Shown here one piece after another: positions 52,260-61,414 of a DNA stretch of 64,000 bases. The stretch is from Roseinatronobacter bogoriensis DSM 18756. GTDB lineage: Bacteria; Pseudomonadota; Alphaproteobacteria; Rhodobacterales; Rhodobacteraceae. Under the pieces are notes generated by a model. It had not been told where the DNA came from and did not search any database. It saw nothing but the letters and a program-made list of their open reading frames with translations. Both the position numbers and the translations under genes were made by a program. How positions within the stretch are numbered: the stretch's first letter is position 1; each line of letters starts with the position of its first letter. The stretch lies in assembly GCF_004366635.1 (NCBI RefSeq), contig NZ_SORN01000009.1, forward strand, positions 1 to 64,000, in the 5' to 3' direction.

Positions 52260-53576
52260 ATGGTGAAACTCTGGACCTGCGCAAGCCTTCTGGCGATTGC
52301 CACATTCGTATCTGCCTGCAACCGCGAATTCATTCTGGAAGGCGAGCGTTTTCCCTTGCGCGCGCCCTTTTCAGAGACTGCGGGTGAAGCCCCGGAAAAC
52401 CGCGCATTGCCCATATCATTGCCGGCCAGCGCGACGAATGCAGAATGGACGCATCGGCTTGGTTCCCCATCGACGCGCATTGCGCATCCGGCACTTGGCG
52501 GCACATTGCAGCAGGTTTGGTCAGTCCCTATTGGCCAGGGTGACGGGCGGCGGCACCGGATTACAGCCGAACCGGTTTCAAGTGGTGGGCTGATCTATAC
52601 CCTCGACAGCCGCGCGCAGGTGACAGCGGTGACGACCAATGGCGAAGTGGCCTGGACCCGTGACCTGACCCCCGGTTTCACGCGCAGCGCAGATTCGGCT
52701 TCTGGCGGTGGTTTGGCGATTGCTGATGGAAAGCTGTTTGTCACTTCGGCCTTTGGGATGCTGTGGGCGCTGGACCTCGCAACAGGGGCGGAAGTCTGGT
52801 CCAAACGCTTTGACGCACCGCTTACAGCCGCCCCAACGATTGTGGGCGGCGTGGCTTATGTTGTTGCCAGTAACAGCACAGGTTGGGCGCTGGATGCGTC
52901 GACCGGTCAGACCGACTGGCAGATTTCAGGCGCGCCTTCGCCCTCGGCGATGGTGGGCGGCGCGGCCCCGGCAGTTGCCGGTGATTTGGTCCTGTTCCCC
53001 ACATCGGGTGGCGAGTTGATCGCGGCACGCCGTGATACCGGGCAGATCATGTGGCGCCGTGCGGTGGCGGGCACGCGAATCGGGATGGCCTATGCCTCGG
53101 TTACCGATGTGACGGGCGACCCGATTGTGCAGGGCGATGTCGTATATGTCGGCAATCAGTCGGGCCGGATCATGGCATTGAACCGCAGTGACGGGCGCAT
53201 CATCTGGACAGCGGATGAGGCCGCTTACGGCCCTGTCTGGCCGGTTGGCGGGTCAGTGTTCCTGATGTCGGATCGCAACCGGTTGATCAGACTGGATGCC
53301 AGCACAGGTGAATTCATTTGGGGCGAGGCTTTGCCGTTGTTCACCCAGACACGCGAGCGCCGCCGCGCAGAGGTATTCCCGCATTATGGCCCGGTTTTGG
53401 CAGGCGGGCGCTTGGTTGTCGGGTCCGGAGATGGGGTGTTGCGCAGTTTTGACCCCGTATCTGGCGCGCTTGTCTCAGAAACAGAGCTGCGCTCCGGCGC
53501 AGCCATCGCGCCGATCGTTGTGGGTGGAACGCTGTATGTCGTGTCCCGCGATGGTCGGTTGACGGCCTATCGTTAA
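52260..53576 (+). CDS. bamB: BamB-like outer membrane assembly lipoprotein
   Basis: A 438-residue PQQ-repeat beta-propeller. The N-terminus carries a lipoprotein signal with lipobox VSAC (residues 17-20). Repeats such as YTLDSRAQVTAVTTNGEVAWTRDL, ALDLATGAEVWSKRFDAPLTAAPT and ALNRSDGRIIWTAD form the propeller blades. BamB supports BamA in beta-barrel insertion. RBS AGGAG is upstream. It is 70 nt after the TPR gene and followed by a terminator and der. Confidence 0.88.
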   Translation: MVKLWTCASLLAIATFVSACNREFILEGERFPLRAPFSETAGEAPENRALPISLPASATNAEWTHRLGSPSTRIAHPALGGTLQQVWSVPIGQGDGRRHRITAEPVSSGGLIYTLDSRAQVTAVTTNGEVAWTRDLTPGFTRSADSASGGGLAIADGKLFVTSAFGMLWALDLATGAEVWSKRFDAPLTAAPTIVGGVAYVVASNSTGWALDASTGQTDWQISGAPSPSAMVGGAAPAVAGDLVLFPTSGGELIAARRDTGQIMWRRAVAGTRIGMAYASVTDVTGDPIVQGDVVYVGNQSGRIMALNRSDGRIIWTADEAAYGPVWPVGGSVFLMSDRNRLIRLDASTGEFIWGEALPLFTQTRERRRAEVFPHYGPVLAGGRLVVGSGDGVLRSFDPVSGALVSETELRSGAAIAPIVVGGTLYVVSRDGRLTAYR

Positions 53577-53601
53577 GGGCCATTATCAGGTATTGGAACT
53601 G

Positions 53602-53630
53602 CATGGCCCCTGAGTGGGGCCATGTTTGCG
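53602..53630 (+). terminator. stem-loop between bamB and der
   Basis: CATGGCCCC-TGAGT-GGGGCCATG is a 9-bp perfect stem followed by TTTGCGTTC on the plus strand. It could partly terminate bamB ahead of der. Confidence 0.6.
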
Positions 53631-53649
53631 TTCAGGAGCATGAAGAGAA

Positions 53650-55101
53650 ATGAGTTTCACCCTGGCCATTGTCGGCCGCCCGAATGTCGGTAAATCGACC
53701 TTGTTCAACCGTTTGGTGGGCAAGCGTCTGGCGCTGGTGGATGACCAGCCCGGCGTCACGCGCGACCTGCGCGAAGGTGATGCGCGGTTGGGCGATCTGC
53801 GCTTTACCGTGATCGACACAGCCGGGCTGGAAGAAGTCACTGACGAAAGTCTGCAAGGCCGGATGCGGCGGCTGACAGAACGCGCGGTCGACATGGCAGA
53901 TATCTGTCTGTTTCTGGTAGATGCCCGCACTGGCATTACCCCCACCGACGAAATGTTCGCCGAGATTTTGCGCAAACGCGCAGATCACGTCATTCTTGGC
54001 GCCAACAAGGCCGAGGGGCGCGCGGGTGAGGCGGGCGTGCTGGATGCCTATGCGCTTGGGCTGGGTGAGCCGCTGCGCCTCTCTGCCGAACATGGCGAGG
54101 GGATGGATGAACTGTATCACATCCTGCGCCCCATCGCTGATGAATTTGCCGAACGCGCTGCGGTAGACGCCCCCGAAACTGACCTTGATGTCAGCGAAGA
54201 CGCGCCTGAGGATTTCACCCCAAGCGCGAAACGCCCGTTGCAGGTCGCTGTTATTGGTCGTCCCAATGCGGGGAAATCCACGCTGATCAACACCATTCTG
54301 GGCGAAGACCGGCTTTTGACTGGCCCAGAGGCCGGGATCACACGCGATTCGATTTCCGTTTCGCTGAACTGGATGGGCACACCCACGCGGATTTTTGACA
54401 CGGCAGGCATGCGCAAGAAGGCGCGTGTGACTGACAAGGTCGAGAAACTCTCGGTTGCTGATGGCCTGCGCGCTGTGCGCTTTGCCGAGGTGGTTGTGGT
54501 GCTGCTGGATGCGGCGATCCCCTTTGAACAGCAGGATCTGCGTATTGCCGATTTCGCCGAGACTGAAGGGCGCGCCGTGGTCATCGCGGTGAATAAATGG
54601 GATATCGAAGAGAACAAGCAGGAAAAGCTGAAAGCGCTGCGCGCGGGCTTTGAAAAGCTGCTGCCGCAATTGCGCGGTGCGCCTCTGGTTACCGTTTCCG
54701 CCATGACCGGCAAAGGGCTGGACAGATTGCACGCTGCGGTCCTACGCGCACATGAAGTCTGGAATCGTCGCATCTCGACCGCCAAACTGAATACATGGCT
54801 GGGCGCTATGGTCGAGGCACACCCACCCCCCGCGCCGGGCGGAAAGCGCATCAAGCTGCGCTATGCGACGCAGGCCAAGACGCGCCCCCCCGGTTTTGTG
54901 ATCATGTGTTCCAACCCCGAAGAATTGCCCGCCAGTTACACGCGCTATCTGGTGAACGGCTTGCGGGACCATTTTGACATGCCCGGAACCCCGATCCGAA
55001 TGTTCATGCGGTCGCAAGCAGAAAAGAACCCCTTCAAGGGCCGGAAGAAGGCACCACCATCCAAGCTTCGCAAGCACCTTCAGGGCCGCAAGCCGGACTG
55101 A
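53650..55101 (+). CDS. der: ribosome biogenesis GTPase Der (EngA)
   Basis: A 483-residue tandem GTPase for 50S assembly. First G domain GRPNVGKSTLFNRLVG with DTAGLEE, second GRPNAGKSTLINTILG with DTAGMRKKARV and NKWDIEE, and a KH-like C-terminus (IKLRYATQAKTRPPGFVIMCSNPEELPASYTRYLVN). Length is normal. Confidence 0.97.
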   Translation: MSFTLAIVGRPNVGKSTLFNRLVGKRLALVDDQPGVTRDLREGDARLGDLRFTVIDTAGLEEVTDESLQGRMRRLTERAVDMADICLFLVDARTGITPTDEMFAEILRKRADHVILGANKAEGRAGEAGVLDAYALGLGEPLRLSAEHGEGMDELYHILRPIADEFAERAAVDAPETDLDVSEDAPEDFTPSAKRPLQVAVIGRPNAGKSTLINTILGEDRLLTGPEAGITRDSISVSLNWMGTPTRIFDTAGMRKKARVTDKVEKLSVADGLRAVRFAEVVVVLLDAAIPFEQQDLRIADFAETEGRAVVIAVNKWDIEENKQEKLKALRAGFEKLLPQLRGAPLVTVSAMTGKGLDRLHAAVLRAHEVWNRRISTAKLNTWLGAMVEAHPPPAPGGKRIKLRYATQAKTRPPGFVIMCSNPEELPASYTRYLVNGLRDHFDMPGTPIRMFMRSQAEKNPFKGRKKAPPSKLRKHLQGRKPD

Positions 55102-55107
55102 ACCATG

Positions 55108-55147
55108 CGCCATTGCAGCGGTCACATGCGTGAATGCTGCAATGGCG
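55108..55147. repeat. 12-bp perfect inverted repeat after der
   Basis: CGCCATTGCAGC (55108-55119) and GCTGCAATGGCG (55136-55147) pair around a 16-nt loop, 7 nt after the der stop. No T-run follows. It may be a terminator or a regulatory site before the Fur-family gene. Confidence 0.55.
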
Positions 55148-55221
55148 ACTTGGCATTTAGCGGTTTTCAGCTTGGCATCGCGCGTTTAAACTAACGCTTG
55201 GATGTGGTCGGAGTAAGCAGC

Positions 55222-55629
55222 GTGAACAAATCCATTCTTGCCCGTCTGGAAGCGCAGGGCCTTCGTATGACAGACCAGCGCCGCACGATCGCGCGCGTTA
55301 TAGAATCTGCCGAAGGTCACCCAGATGTCGAAGAATTGCATGCCCGCGCCAATGCGCTGGATGCGCGCATTTCGCTGGCGACCGTCTACCGCACGGTGAA
55401 ATTGTTGGAAGAGACAGGCATTCTGGACCGGTTGGAATTTGGCGACGGGCGTGCGCGGTTCGAAGACAGCGAACGCGCGCATCACGATCATCTGATAGAC
55501 ATGGACACGGGCGAAGTCATCGAGTTCTGCGACCCCGAGATCGAAGCGCTACAGGAAAAAATCGCGCGACGTCTGGGCTATCGGCTGGAAGGGCACAGGC
55601 TGGAATTGCTGGGGCGCAAGCTGAAATAG
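55222..55629 (+). CDS. fur: Fur-family transcriptional regulator (Fur/Mur type)
   Basis: A 135-residue metalloregulator. Winged helix RMTDQRRTIARVIESAEGHPDVEELHARANALDARISLATVYRTVKLLEETGIL, then the metal-binding HHDHLIDMDTGEVIEF. It has no CxxC zinc site. The alphaproteobacterial Fur/Mur branch is the best fit, so it may sense manganese or iron. GTG 55222 (MNKSILARLEAQG) follows GGAGTAA. It is likely monocistronic. Confidence 0.85.
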   Translation: MNKSILARLEAQGLRMTDQRRTIARVIESAEGHPDVEELHARANALDARISLATVYRTVKLLEETGILDRLEFGDGRARFEDSERAHHDHLIDMDTGEVIEFCDPEIEALQEKIARRLGYRLEGHRLELLGRKLK

Positions 55630-55668
55630 GGCCGCAACCGGCTACGATCTGTGACCCGGTCATATCAG

Positions 55669-56391
55669 TCATCTTCTATCAGGCGGACCAGACAAAGACG
55701 CACCGATATAAGCGCGTAGTGACGCGGGTGGGTTGTCAAGAAGATGCGCGGTTTCAAACGGGCCTTCAGCAACCCCATCGGCCACCAGAATTGTCTGATC
55801 CGCTATTGCACGCGCATCGCTGATATCATGTGTCACCATCAGCAATGTCGCGCCCGTCTCGGAACAGATATCGGCCACGAGTTGCAGCATTTCAGCCTTT
55901 AGCGCCGGGCCAAGCGCCGAGAATGGTTCATCCAGCAGGACAAGGGGCTTGCGCTGCAACACCACGCGCGCCAGTGCAACGCGGCTTTGTTGCCCACCAG
56001 ATAATTGGGCGGGACGGCGCGCTTCATACCCGCTCAGCCCGACCCGATCCAGCGCCGCCATGACCTGAGCGCGCTCTGTCTTGGTCAGGCGCAGCGAAGG
56101 GCGCAAGCCAAGCGCCACATTGTCAAACGCCGACAGATGCGGAAACAGGTTGTTGTCCTGAAACAGAACGGAAATTGGGCGCAAAGCAGGGCTTTGCCCC
56201 GAGATATCGGCATTTGCCCAGATGATGCGCCCTTCGGCCAAGGGTACGAAACCGGCAATGGCCCCAAGCAGCGTGGACTTTCCGGCCCCCGATGGCCCGA
56301 TCACAGCGACACGCGCGCCCGCCGTGATCTGCAACGCGGCGCAAAGCAGGAAGTCGTCCTGCCGGATTGTCACGGCGTCAAGCGTCAGCAA
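55669..56391 (-). CDS. thiQ: thiamine ABC transporter ATP-binding protein
   Basis: A 240-residue ABC ATPase: Walker A GPSGAGKST, Q-loop VLFQDNNLFPHLSAFDNV, signature LSGGQQSRVALARV, Walker B LVLLDEPFSALGP. The start is inferred at TTG 56391 (MLTLDAVTIRQ), overlapping thiP by 14 nt; upstream starts (56412, 56430) would lie deeper in thiP. Third gene of the thiBPQ operon. Confidence 0.88.
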   Translation of the reverse strand: MLTLDAVTIRQDDFLLCAALQITAGARVAVIGPSGAGKSTLLGAIAGFVPLAEGRIIWANADISGQSPALRPISVLFQDNNLFPHLSAFDNVALGLRPSLRLTKTERAQVMAALDRVGLSGYEARRPAQLSGGQQSRVALARVVLQRKPLVLLDEPFSALGPALKAEMLQLVADICSETGATLLMVTHDISDARAIADQTILVADGVAEGPFETAHLLDNPPASLRAYIGASLSGPPDRR

Positions 56392-57955
56392 ATCGGCGCC
56401 CCCATGCGTCAAATAACCAGAATAGTGCAAGGCTGGACCCTAGCAGAACCAGCGCTGTACCGGCTGCATCGTCCAGCCGGTAGGCGGTCATCAGGCGATA
56501 AAGCTGCATGGGCAGGGTTGCGCCTTCGCGTTCTGCAAACAGCATGATCACACCCAGATCGCCCATCGACAAGGCTGCTGTCAGACCGGCAGCGAAACCC
56601 AAAGAACGGCGTAGGCGTGGCAGGGTCACGATGCGCAGTCGCACCCAACCATGTAGTCCAAGGCTGTCTGCCAGCCTGCCTTGACTCACCACCACCTCGC
56701 GCAGGCCGGGCAGGATAAGCCGCAGGGCAAAAGGCAGCGCCATCCCGGCATTTACAAGCATTGTCACGACCAGCGCGAAATCGCGCGGGTTGCCAAATGG
56801 ACGGATCAGCAGATACAGCCCTGTTCCGATTACAAGCGGCGAGGCTGCAAGCGCGGCCAGTCCCAGCCATTCCAGCATTGCACCGCGCCCCGGCCCGACC
56901 GCTATCACGGCATGGGCCAATGCCAGTGTCATGGCCAAGGTCACACCGGTTGCGCCCAGCGCCACCAGAAGTGACCTGCCCGCCGCCTGCCAGACCTCTG
57001 GTGGTAGCCCTGCGACATGTGGCAACCCGCGCAAGGCAACAAGTGCCAGTGGCACCAGCAGAAACAATGCCCCCGCGACAATCAGTGCACCATCCCACAG
57101 ACGCAGGCTCAAGGTGCCGGTATCAAATCGCTGTACCGGCCGGTCCATTCCGCTACCAAGACCGGATGGCAAGGACACCCGCCATGCCAAAAGCCCCGCG
57201 CAGGCGCACAGCCCGAATTGAACCAATGCCAGCATCGCGGCCCGGCCCATATCGAAATCAAACCGGAATGCCTGATATATCGCCAGTTCTACGGTCGTCG
57301 CGCGCGGGCCGCCGCCCATTGTCAGCGCAACGGAAAAGCTGGTCAGGCAGATCAGGAAAATGACCAGAAACGCCCCCGGTACCAATTCGCGCAGCATCGG
57401 CCATTCCAACTGGCGGAAGTTTTCGCGCGGACCAAAGCCAAGCGTTGCCCCAAGGCGGAACCGTTCGGCTGGAATCGTGGCCCAGCCTTGCAACAGAATG
57501 CGCGTGGCCAGCGGCAGATTGTAGAAGACATGCGCCAGAACCACGCCTTGCAGGCCAAAGATGTTCAGTCGACCGAAGCCCAGCCCCTCCAGCCCCTGAT
57601 TGACCAGCCCGGCGCGCCCGAATACGGCCAGCAAGCCCAGCACCGCCACCAGTGTCGGCAGGATGAAGGGCGCGCCCATCAGCATGATCAGCGCACCGCG
57701 CCCAATGAAGCGTCGGCGCGCAAGTGCACGTGCAATCGGGATGGCCAGCAAGACCGACAAAGCCGCAGACCATAGCGCTTGTATCAGGGTAAAGCGCACA
57801 GCCGCCCAATCTGCACCGCGCAAGGCAGTCAGCCCTTCGGCGCGCCATGCCACGGCCCCCAGCGCACCGAAATTCAGCACGATCAGCCATGCCGCAACGC
57901 CCCCGCCTGCCAAGAGGACAAGAAGGCGCGCGGTCAGGGCCGGGTCGCGTGTCAC
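56378..57955 (-). CDS. thiP: thiamine ABC transporter permease
   Basis: A 525-residue permease with about 12 hydrophobic segments in two homologous halves, each with an EAA-like loop (ATIPAERFRLGATLGFGPRENFRQLEWPML, and VVVSQGRLADSLGLHGWVRLRIVTLPRLR). GTG 57955 overlaps the thiB stop (GTGA) and is the preferred start. It imports thiamine or its phosphates with ThiB and ThiQ. Confidence 0.9.
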   Translation of the reverse strand: MTRDPALTARLLVLLAGGGVAAWLIVLNFGALGAVAWRAEGLTALRGADWAAVRFTLIQALWSAALSVLLAIPIARALARRRFIGRGALIMLMGAPFILPTLVAVLGLLAVFGRAGLVNQGLEGLGFGRLNIFGLQGVVLAHVFYNLPLATRILLQGWATIPAERFRLGATLGFGPRENFRQLEWPMLRELVPGAFLVIFLICLTSFSVALTMGGGPRATTVELAIYQAFRFDFDMGRAAMLALVQFGLCACAGLLAWRVSLPSGLGSGMDRPVQRFDTGTLSLRLWDGALIVAGALFLLVPLALVALRGLPHVAGLPPEVWQAAGRSLLVALGATGVTLAMTLALAHAVIAVGPGRGAMLEWLGLAALAASPLVIGTGLYLLIRPFGNPRDFALVVTMLVNAGMALPFALRLILPGLREVVVSQGRLADSLGLHGWVRLRIVTLPRLRRSLGFAAGLTAALSMGDLGVIMLFAEREGATLPMQLYRLMTAYRLDDAAGTALVLLGSSLALFWLFDAWGRRFADA

Positions 57956-58929
57956 CGAGTCATGCCCTCCAGCCAATGGGCCAATGCAGGAGAGCGGCGC
58001 GCATCGGCCTCATCCTCGGACAGGAAGATTGCAGTTTCGGGCAGGGGAAGGTCGCGGAACACCTCGGGCCATTCGTCGCGCGGAAGGGCCGAAGGGTAGG
58101 ACCAGTTTGCCGTTGCGATCATCTGCTGAAACTCGTCCGACAGAATATAGGCCATGAAATCACGCGCCAGATCAGGCTGTGCAGCCCCGGCCAGCACACC
58201 CGCCGCTTCGGCGATGAAATAATGACCCTCCTCAAAGATTGCCGCAGCCTTGGTGTCATCATCTTCGGCCATGATGTGATAGGCGGGCGATGTGGTATAG
58301 CTGAGCACCATGTCAGCCTCGCCATTGGTGAACATGCCATAGGCTTCTGACCAACCCGCTGTGACCGTAACCGTCTTGGCCGCAAGGTTTTCCCAGATGG
58401 CTTGCGCGTCATCGCCATAAAGCTGGTCAACCCAAAGCAATAGCGCCAGCCCCGCCCCTGAAGAACGCGGGTCTTGCCAGATCAGCGAAATGTCATCGCG
58501 TTCGACCAGTTCGGCAAAGCTGCCGGGTGGTGTTTCCAGCCGCGTGGTGTCATAGACAAAGGCAACATGGGACCAGTTGAATGGAATGAAGATGTCATCT
58601 GCCCATTCAACTGGCAGGCTAAGGCAAGTTAAATCCTGCTGATGGTCCGTGAACAGGCCGGTATCGCGCGCGCGCAGCAGTTCATCTGTGCCAAGCCCAA
58701 TGATCACATCGCCTTCCAGACGCGCGCCGTCCAGCATCAGGCGGGGCAGAACATCGCCCGTGCGAAATTCAACTGTGCAATCACACTGTGCCTCGAACCC
58801 CTCTTTGATCGCAGGTCCTGGCCCCCAACTGGACCCGAAATAATCCGGGGCAAGTACGGTCAGCGTATCGGCCTGCGCAGCCCCCGCAAGGGTCATTGCG
58901 GCGATGGTCACATAAAGGGGACGTGTCAT
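57952..58929 (-). CDS. thiB: thiamine-binding periplasmic protein
   Basis: A 325-residue solute-binding protein. Signal peptide MTRPLYVTIAAMTLAGAAQA, then TVLAPDYFGSSWGPGPAIKEGFEAQCDCTVEF and a C-terminal lobe with SDEFQQMIATANWSYPS. GGAG lies ahead of ATG 58929. The TPP riboswitch 57 nt upstream fits thiamine uptake. Confidence 0.9.
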   Translation of the reverse strand: MTRPLYVTIAAMTLAGAAQADTLTVLAPDYFGSSWGPGPAIKEGFEAQCDCTVEFRTGDVLPRLMLDGARLEGDVIIGLGTDELLRARDTGLFTDHQQDLTCLSLPVEWADDIFIPFNWSHVAFVYDTTRLETPPGSFAELVERDDISLIWQDPRSSGAGLALLLWVDQLYGDDAQAIWENLAAKTVTVTAGWSEAYGMFTNGEADMVLSYTTSPAYHIMAEDDDTKAAAIFEEGHYFIAEAAGVLAGAAQPDLARDFMAYILSDEFQQMIATANWSYPSALPRDEWPEVFRDLPLPETAIFLSEDEADARRSPALAHWLEGMTR

Positions 58930-58985
58930 CTCATTTCTCCATCTCTCTTGCGACAGGCGAAGAATGACACGGGCATATCGCCCGA

Positions 58986-59067
58986 ACCTTCCCTCCGCCG
59001 GTCCGAACCGGTTCAGGTTCAACGGGTTCGCAAATACGCATCTCAGCCCTGTTCAGGCACCCCGAGG
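58986..59067 (-). promoter_or_regulatory. TPP riboswitch (THI element)
   Basis: On the minus strand the order is TCGGGGTGCC, CAGGGCTGAGAT, ACCCGTTGAACCTGAACCGG, then CCGGCGGAGGGAAGGT, the conserved THI-element core (CUGAGA, ACCC-UU-GAACCUGA, and GGAGGGAA blocks). The aptamer precedes thiB by ~57 nt. Ligand-bound RNA should repress thiBPQ. Confidence 0.95.
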
Positions 59068-59166
59068 TGACCAGACAGGTAATCGCTTTCTCACGTCCCT
59101 ACAAGAGCAGTGCTTGAGCATGGCGCACCTTGCCGCTAAGTGTTTGCCCCAAAGGAGTGCCTGCGC

Positions 59167-60288
59167 ATGAGCTTCAACACATTTGGTCATCTGTTCCGTG
59201 TTACCACATGGGGCGAAAGCCACGGGCCGGCCCTTGGGGCCACGGTCGATGGGTGCCCACCCGGTGTGACGCTCGATGCGGGCATGATCCAGCACTGGCT
59301 GGACCGGCGCAAACCCGGCCAAAGCCGCCACACGACGCAGCGGCGCGAACCTGACACTGTGGAAATCCTGTCCGGGGTGTATGAAGGGCGCACGACCGGC
59401 ACGCCGATTCAGCTGATGATCCGCAATGTGGACCAGCGCTCCAAGGATTACGGCAATATTCTTGAGACTTTTCGGCCCGGACATGCCGATATCACCTATT
59501 TCCAGAAATACGGGCTGCGTGACCCGCGCGGCGGTGGACGATCCTCTGCGCGCGAGACGGCCGCGCGCGTTGCCGCAGGTGGGATTGCGCGTGAGGTTCT
59601 GAAAACCCTTGCGCCGAATGTCACGATCACCGGCTATATGGTGCAGATGGGGCCACACCAGATTGACCGCGCCCGCTTTGATCTGGCGGAGATCGCGCGC
59701 AACCCGTTCTGGGTGCCTGATGCGCTGGCGGCCAAGGAATGGGCCGATGCGCTGGACCAGATCCGCAAGGATGGCAATTCGGTCGGTGCCATGATCGAGG
59801 TGGTGGCGTCAGGCGTGCCAGCGGGTCTGGGTGCGCCGATCTATTCGAAACTGGATACAGAGCTTGCGGCTGCGATGATGTCGATCAATGCGGTCAAGGG
59901 CGTCGAGATTGGCGCAGGTATGGCGGCTGCCAGCCTGACGGGCGTTGAAAATGCCGATGAAATCGAGATGGGCGCTGACGGCCCGCGCTACCGCAGCAAC
60001 AAGGCGGGCGGCATTCTGGGTGGCATTTCAACCGGGCAGGAGGTTGTTGTTCGTTTTGCGATCAAGCCTACATCATCCATCCACACTCCGCGCGACTCGA
60101 TCACGCGCGACGGTCAGCCCACAGAAGTGGTGACCAAGGGCCGCCATGACCCCTGTGTTGGCATTCGTGCTGTCCCTGTTGGAGAGGCGATGATGGCCTG
60201 TGTCTTGCTGGATCAGATCCTGCTGCACCGGGCGCAGACAGGGGCAACCGGACCAGTGGTCCAGATTGGGCAGGGCGCGGCGGATTAG
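59167..60288 (+). CDS. aroC: chorismate synthase
   Basis: A 373-residue FMN-dependent enzyme converting EPSP to chorismate. Recognised by FRVTTWGESHGPALGATVDGCPPG, FRPGHADITYFQKYG, RDPRGGGRSSARETAARVAAGGIA and GRHDPCVGIRAVPVGEAM. ATG 59167 follows AAAGGAG. Divergent from the thi operon. Confidence 0.97.
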   Translation: MSFNTFGHLFRVTTWGESHGPALGATVDGCPPGVTLDAGMIQHWLDRRKPGQSRHTTQRREPDTVEILSGVYEGRTTGTPIQLMIRNVDQRSKDYGNILETFRPGHADITYFQKYGLRDPRGGGRSSARETAARVAAGGIAREVLKTLAPNVTITGYMVQMGPHQIDRARFDLAEIARNPFWVPDALAAKEWADALDQIRKDGNSVGAMIEVVASGVPAGLGAPIYSKLDTELAAAMMSINAVKGVEIGAGMAAASLTGVENADEIEMGADGPRYRSNKAGGILGGISTGQEVVVRFAIKPTSSIHTPRDSITRDGQPTEVVTKGRHDPCVGIRAVPVGEAMMACVLLDQILLHRAQTGATGPVVQIGQGAAD

Positions 60289-60337
60289 TGCGGCATCGCA
60301 CGTGTCGGGCTGCCTTGCCATATCTGAACCGGGATCA

Positions 60338-60365
60338 AAGCCGCGCAGCGTCGGGTCGCGGTGCG
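60338..60365 (+). repeat. 28-bp intergenic repeat, copy 2
   Basis: Matches 10299-10326 with one mismatch: AAGCCGCGCAGCGTCGGG then T instead of C, then CGCGGTGCG. It lies in the convergent aroC-dgoK gap. Confidence 0.6.
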
Positions 60366-60428
60366 TTTCTTTTCTGTCCACAACACCCCCCGAACTGTTA
60401 TCGGGTCGCTTCTGTCAAGTGACACGCA

Positions 60429-61340
60429 TCAATGCGTCTGTGGGCGCTGCGTTGGCGGTAGAAAAGCACGCGCGGCGTCAAGGCCCGCCAAGGTCATCTG
60501 GGTCGCGTCATGCAGGGAAACGGGCACTGACAGCCGTGCACAAGCATCGGCATAGGTCTTGGCCAGACCCTCGGTCCCAATGATCGCCACCTGCTGGCCC
60601 AACCAATAGGGTTTTGAGGCCGCTAGTTCTGCGCCGATCAGCAATCCGGACAAGCGCGCGCGGGCGAAGGCCGGGTCTTGCTGTTGCAACACAGAGTGCG
60701 CGCGGATCGAAAACAGACGCGCCATAAGCCGCTCTGGTCGTTCGATGCTCTCATCCAGACCTTGTGTAAATCCGGCAGCGTCCCAGCCCGCGACCGAGTG
60801 GCGCAGGATTGAATGGTCGGACAAAAGCTCAAACAACTCTCCGGTAAGAAATGTCTGGAAACTGACCACTTCGCCCGCGCTGATATGCGCCCATGTGCTA
60901 TGGGTGCCGGGCAGGCAGATCACACCGTCCCAGCCGGGGTTCTGTTGCAGAAAGCCCGCGATCTTGGTCTCCGCACCGCGCATCAAATCTGGTGGCGTAT
61001 TCTGCTGCAAACCCGGCACAATATGCAGTGACACGCGCAAGTCGCGTATCTCGGCCTGCACCAGTGCGCTGCCCAACGGTGTAGCGGGTACAGAACGGTT
61101 TTTTACGCCGAACCAGTCCTTCGGTCCCGCCAGCATTCCGCAGACGATTATGGGTGTGACCTGTCCTTTGGGCAGCCAGGTTTCAATCAGTGCCAGCAAG
61201 GCGGGTTCCAGATCTGACCGCGAAAGCTGGTCCATGCCCTGATCTGATTGCGCGGCATGAATAACAGTCTGTCCGCCAAGCCCCCAGACACGCAGGTGCG
61301 ATTGGCCCCAATCCGCTGCTATCCAGTCGAGTTGTGTCAT
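60429..61340 (-). CDS. dgoK: 2-keto-3-deoxygalactonokinase (DgoK family)
   Basis: A 303-residue kinase: WIAADWGQSHLRVWGL at the N-terminus, then PIIVCGMLAGPKDWFGV, VICLPGTHSTWAHI and FTQGLDESIERPERLMARLFSIRA, and IGTEGLAKTYADA near the end. Family members phosphorylate 2-keto-3-deoxygalactonate. Next to murQ, it may be a broader sugar kinase. It follows murQ on the same strand after 74 bp. Confidence 0.85.
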   Translation of the reverse strand: MTQLDWIAADWGQSHLRVWGLGGQTVIHAAQSDQGMDQLSRSDLEPALLALIETWLPKGQVTPIIVCGMLAGPKDWFGVKNRSVPATPLGSALVQAEIRDLRVSLHIVPGLQQNTPPDLMRGAETKIAGFLQQNPGWDGVICLPGTHSTWAHISAGEVVSFQTFLTGELFELLSDHSILRHSVAGWDAAGFTQGLDESIERPERLMARLFSIRAHSVLQQQDPAFARARLSGLLIGAELAASKPYWLGQQVAIIGTEGLAKTYADACARLSVPVSLHDATQMTLAGLDAARAFLPPTQRPQTH

Positions 61341-61414
61341 CTGCTCACCATTTTCGCTGTTTGTTTGTGGGGATTTCGGTCAACCCCGATGAAAACGCAC
61401 TGGCTGTACGCTGG

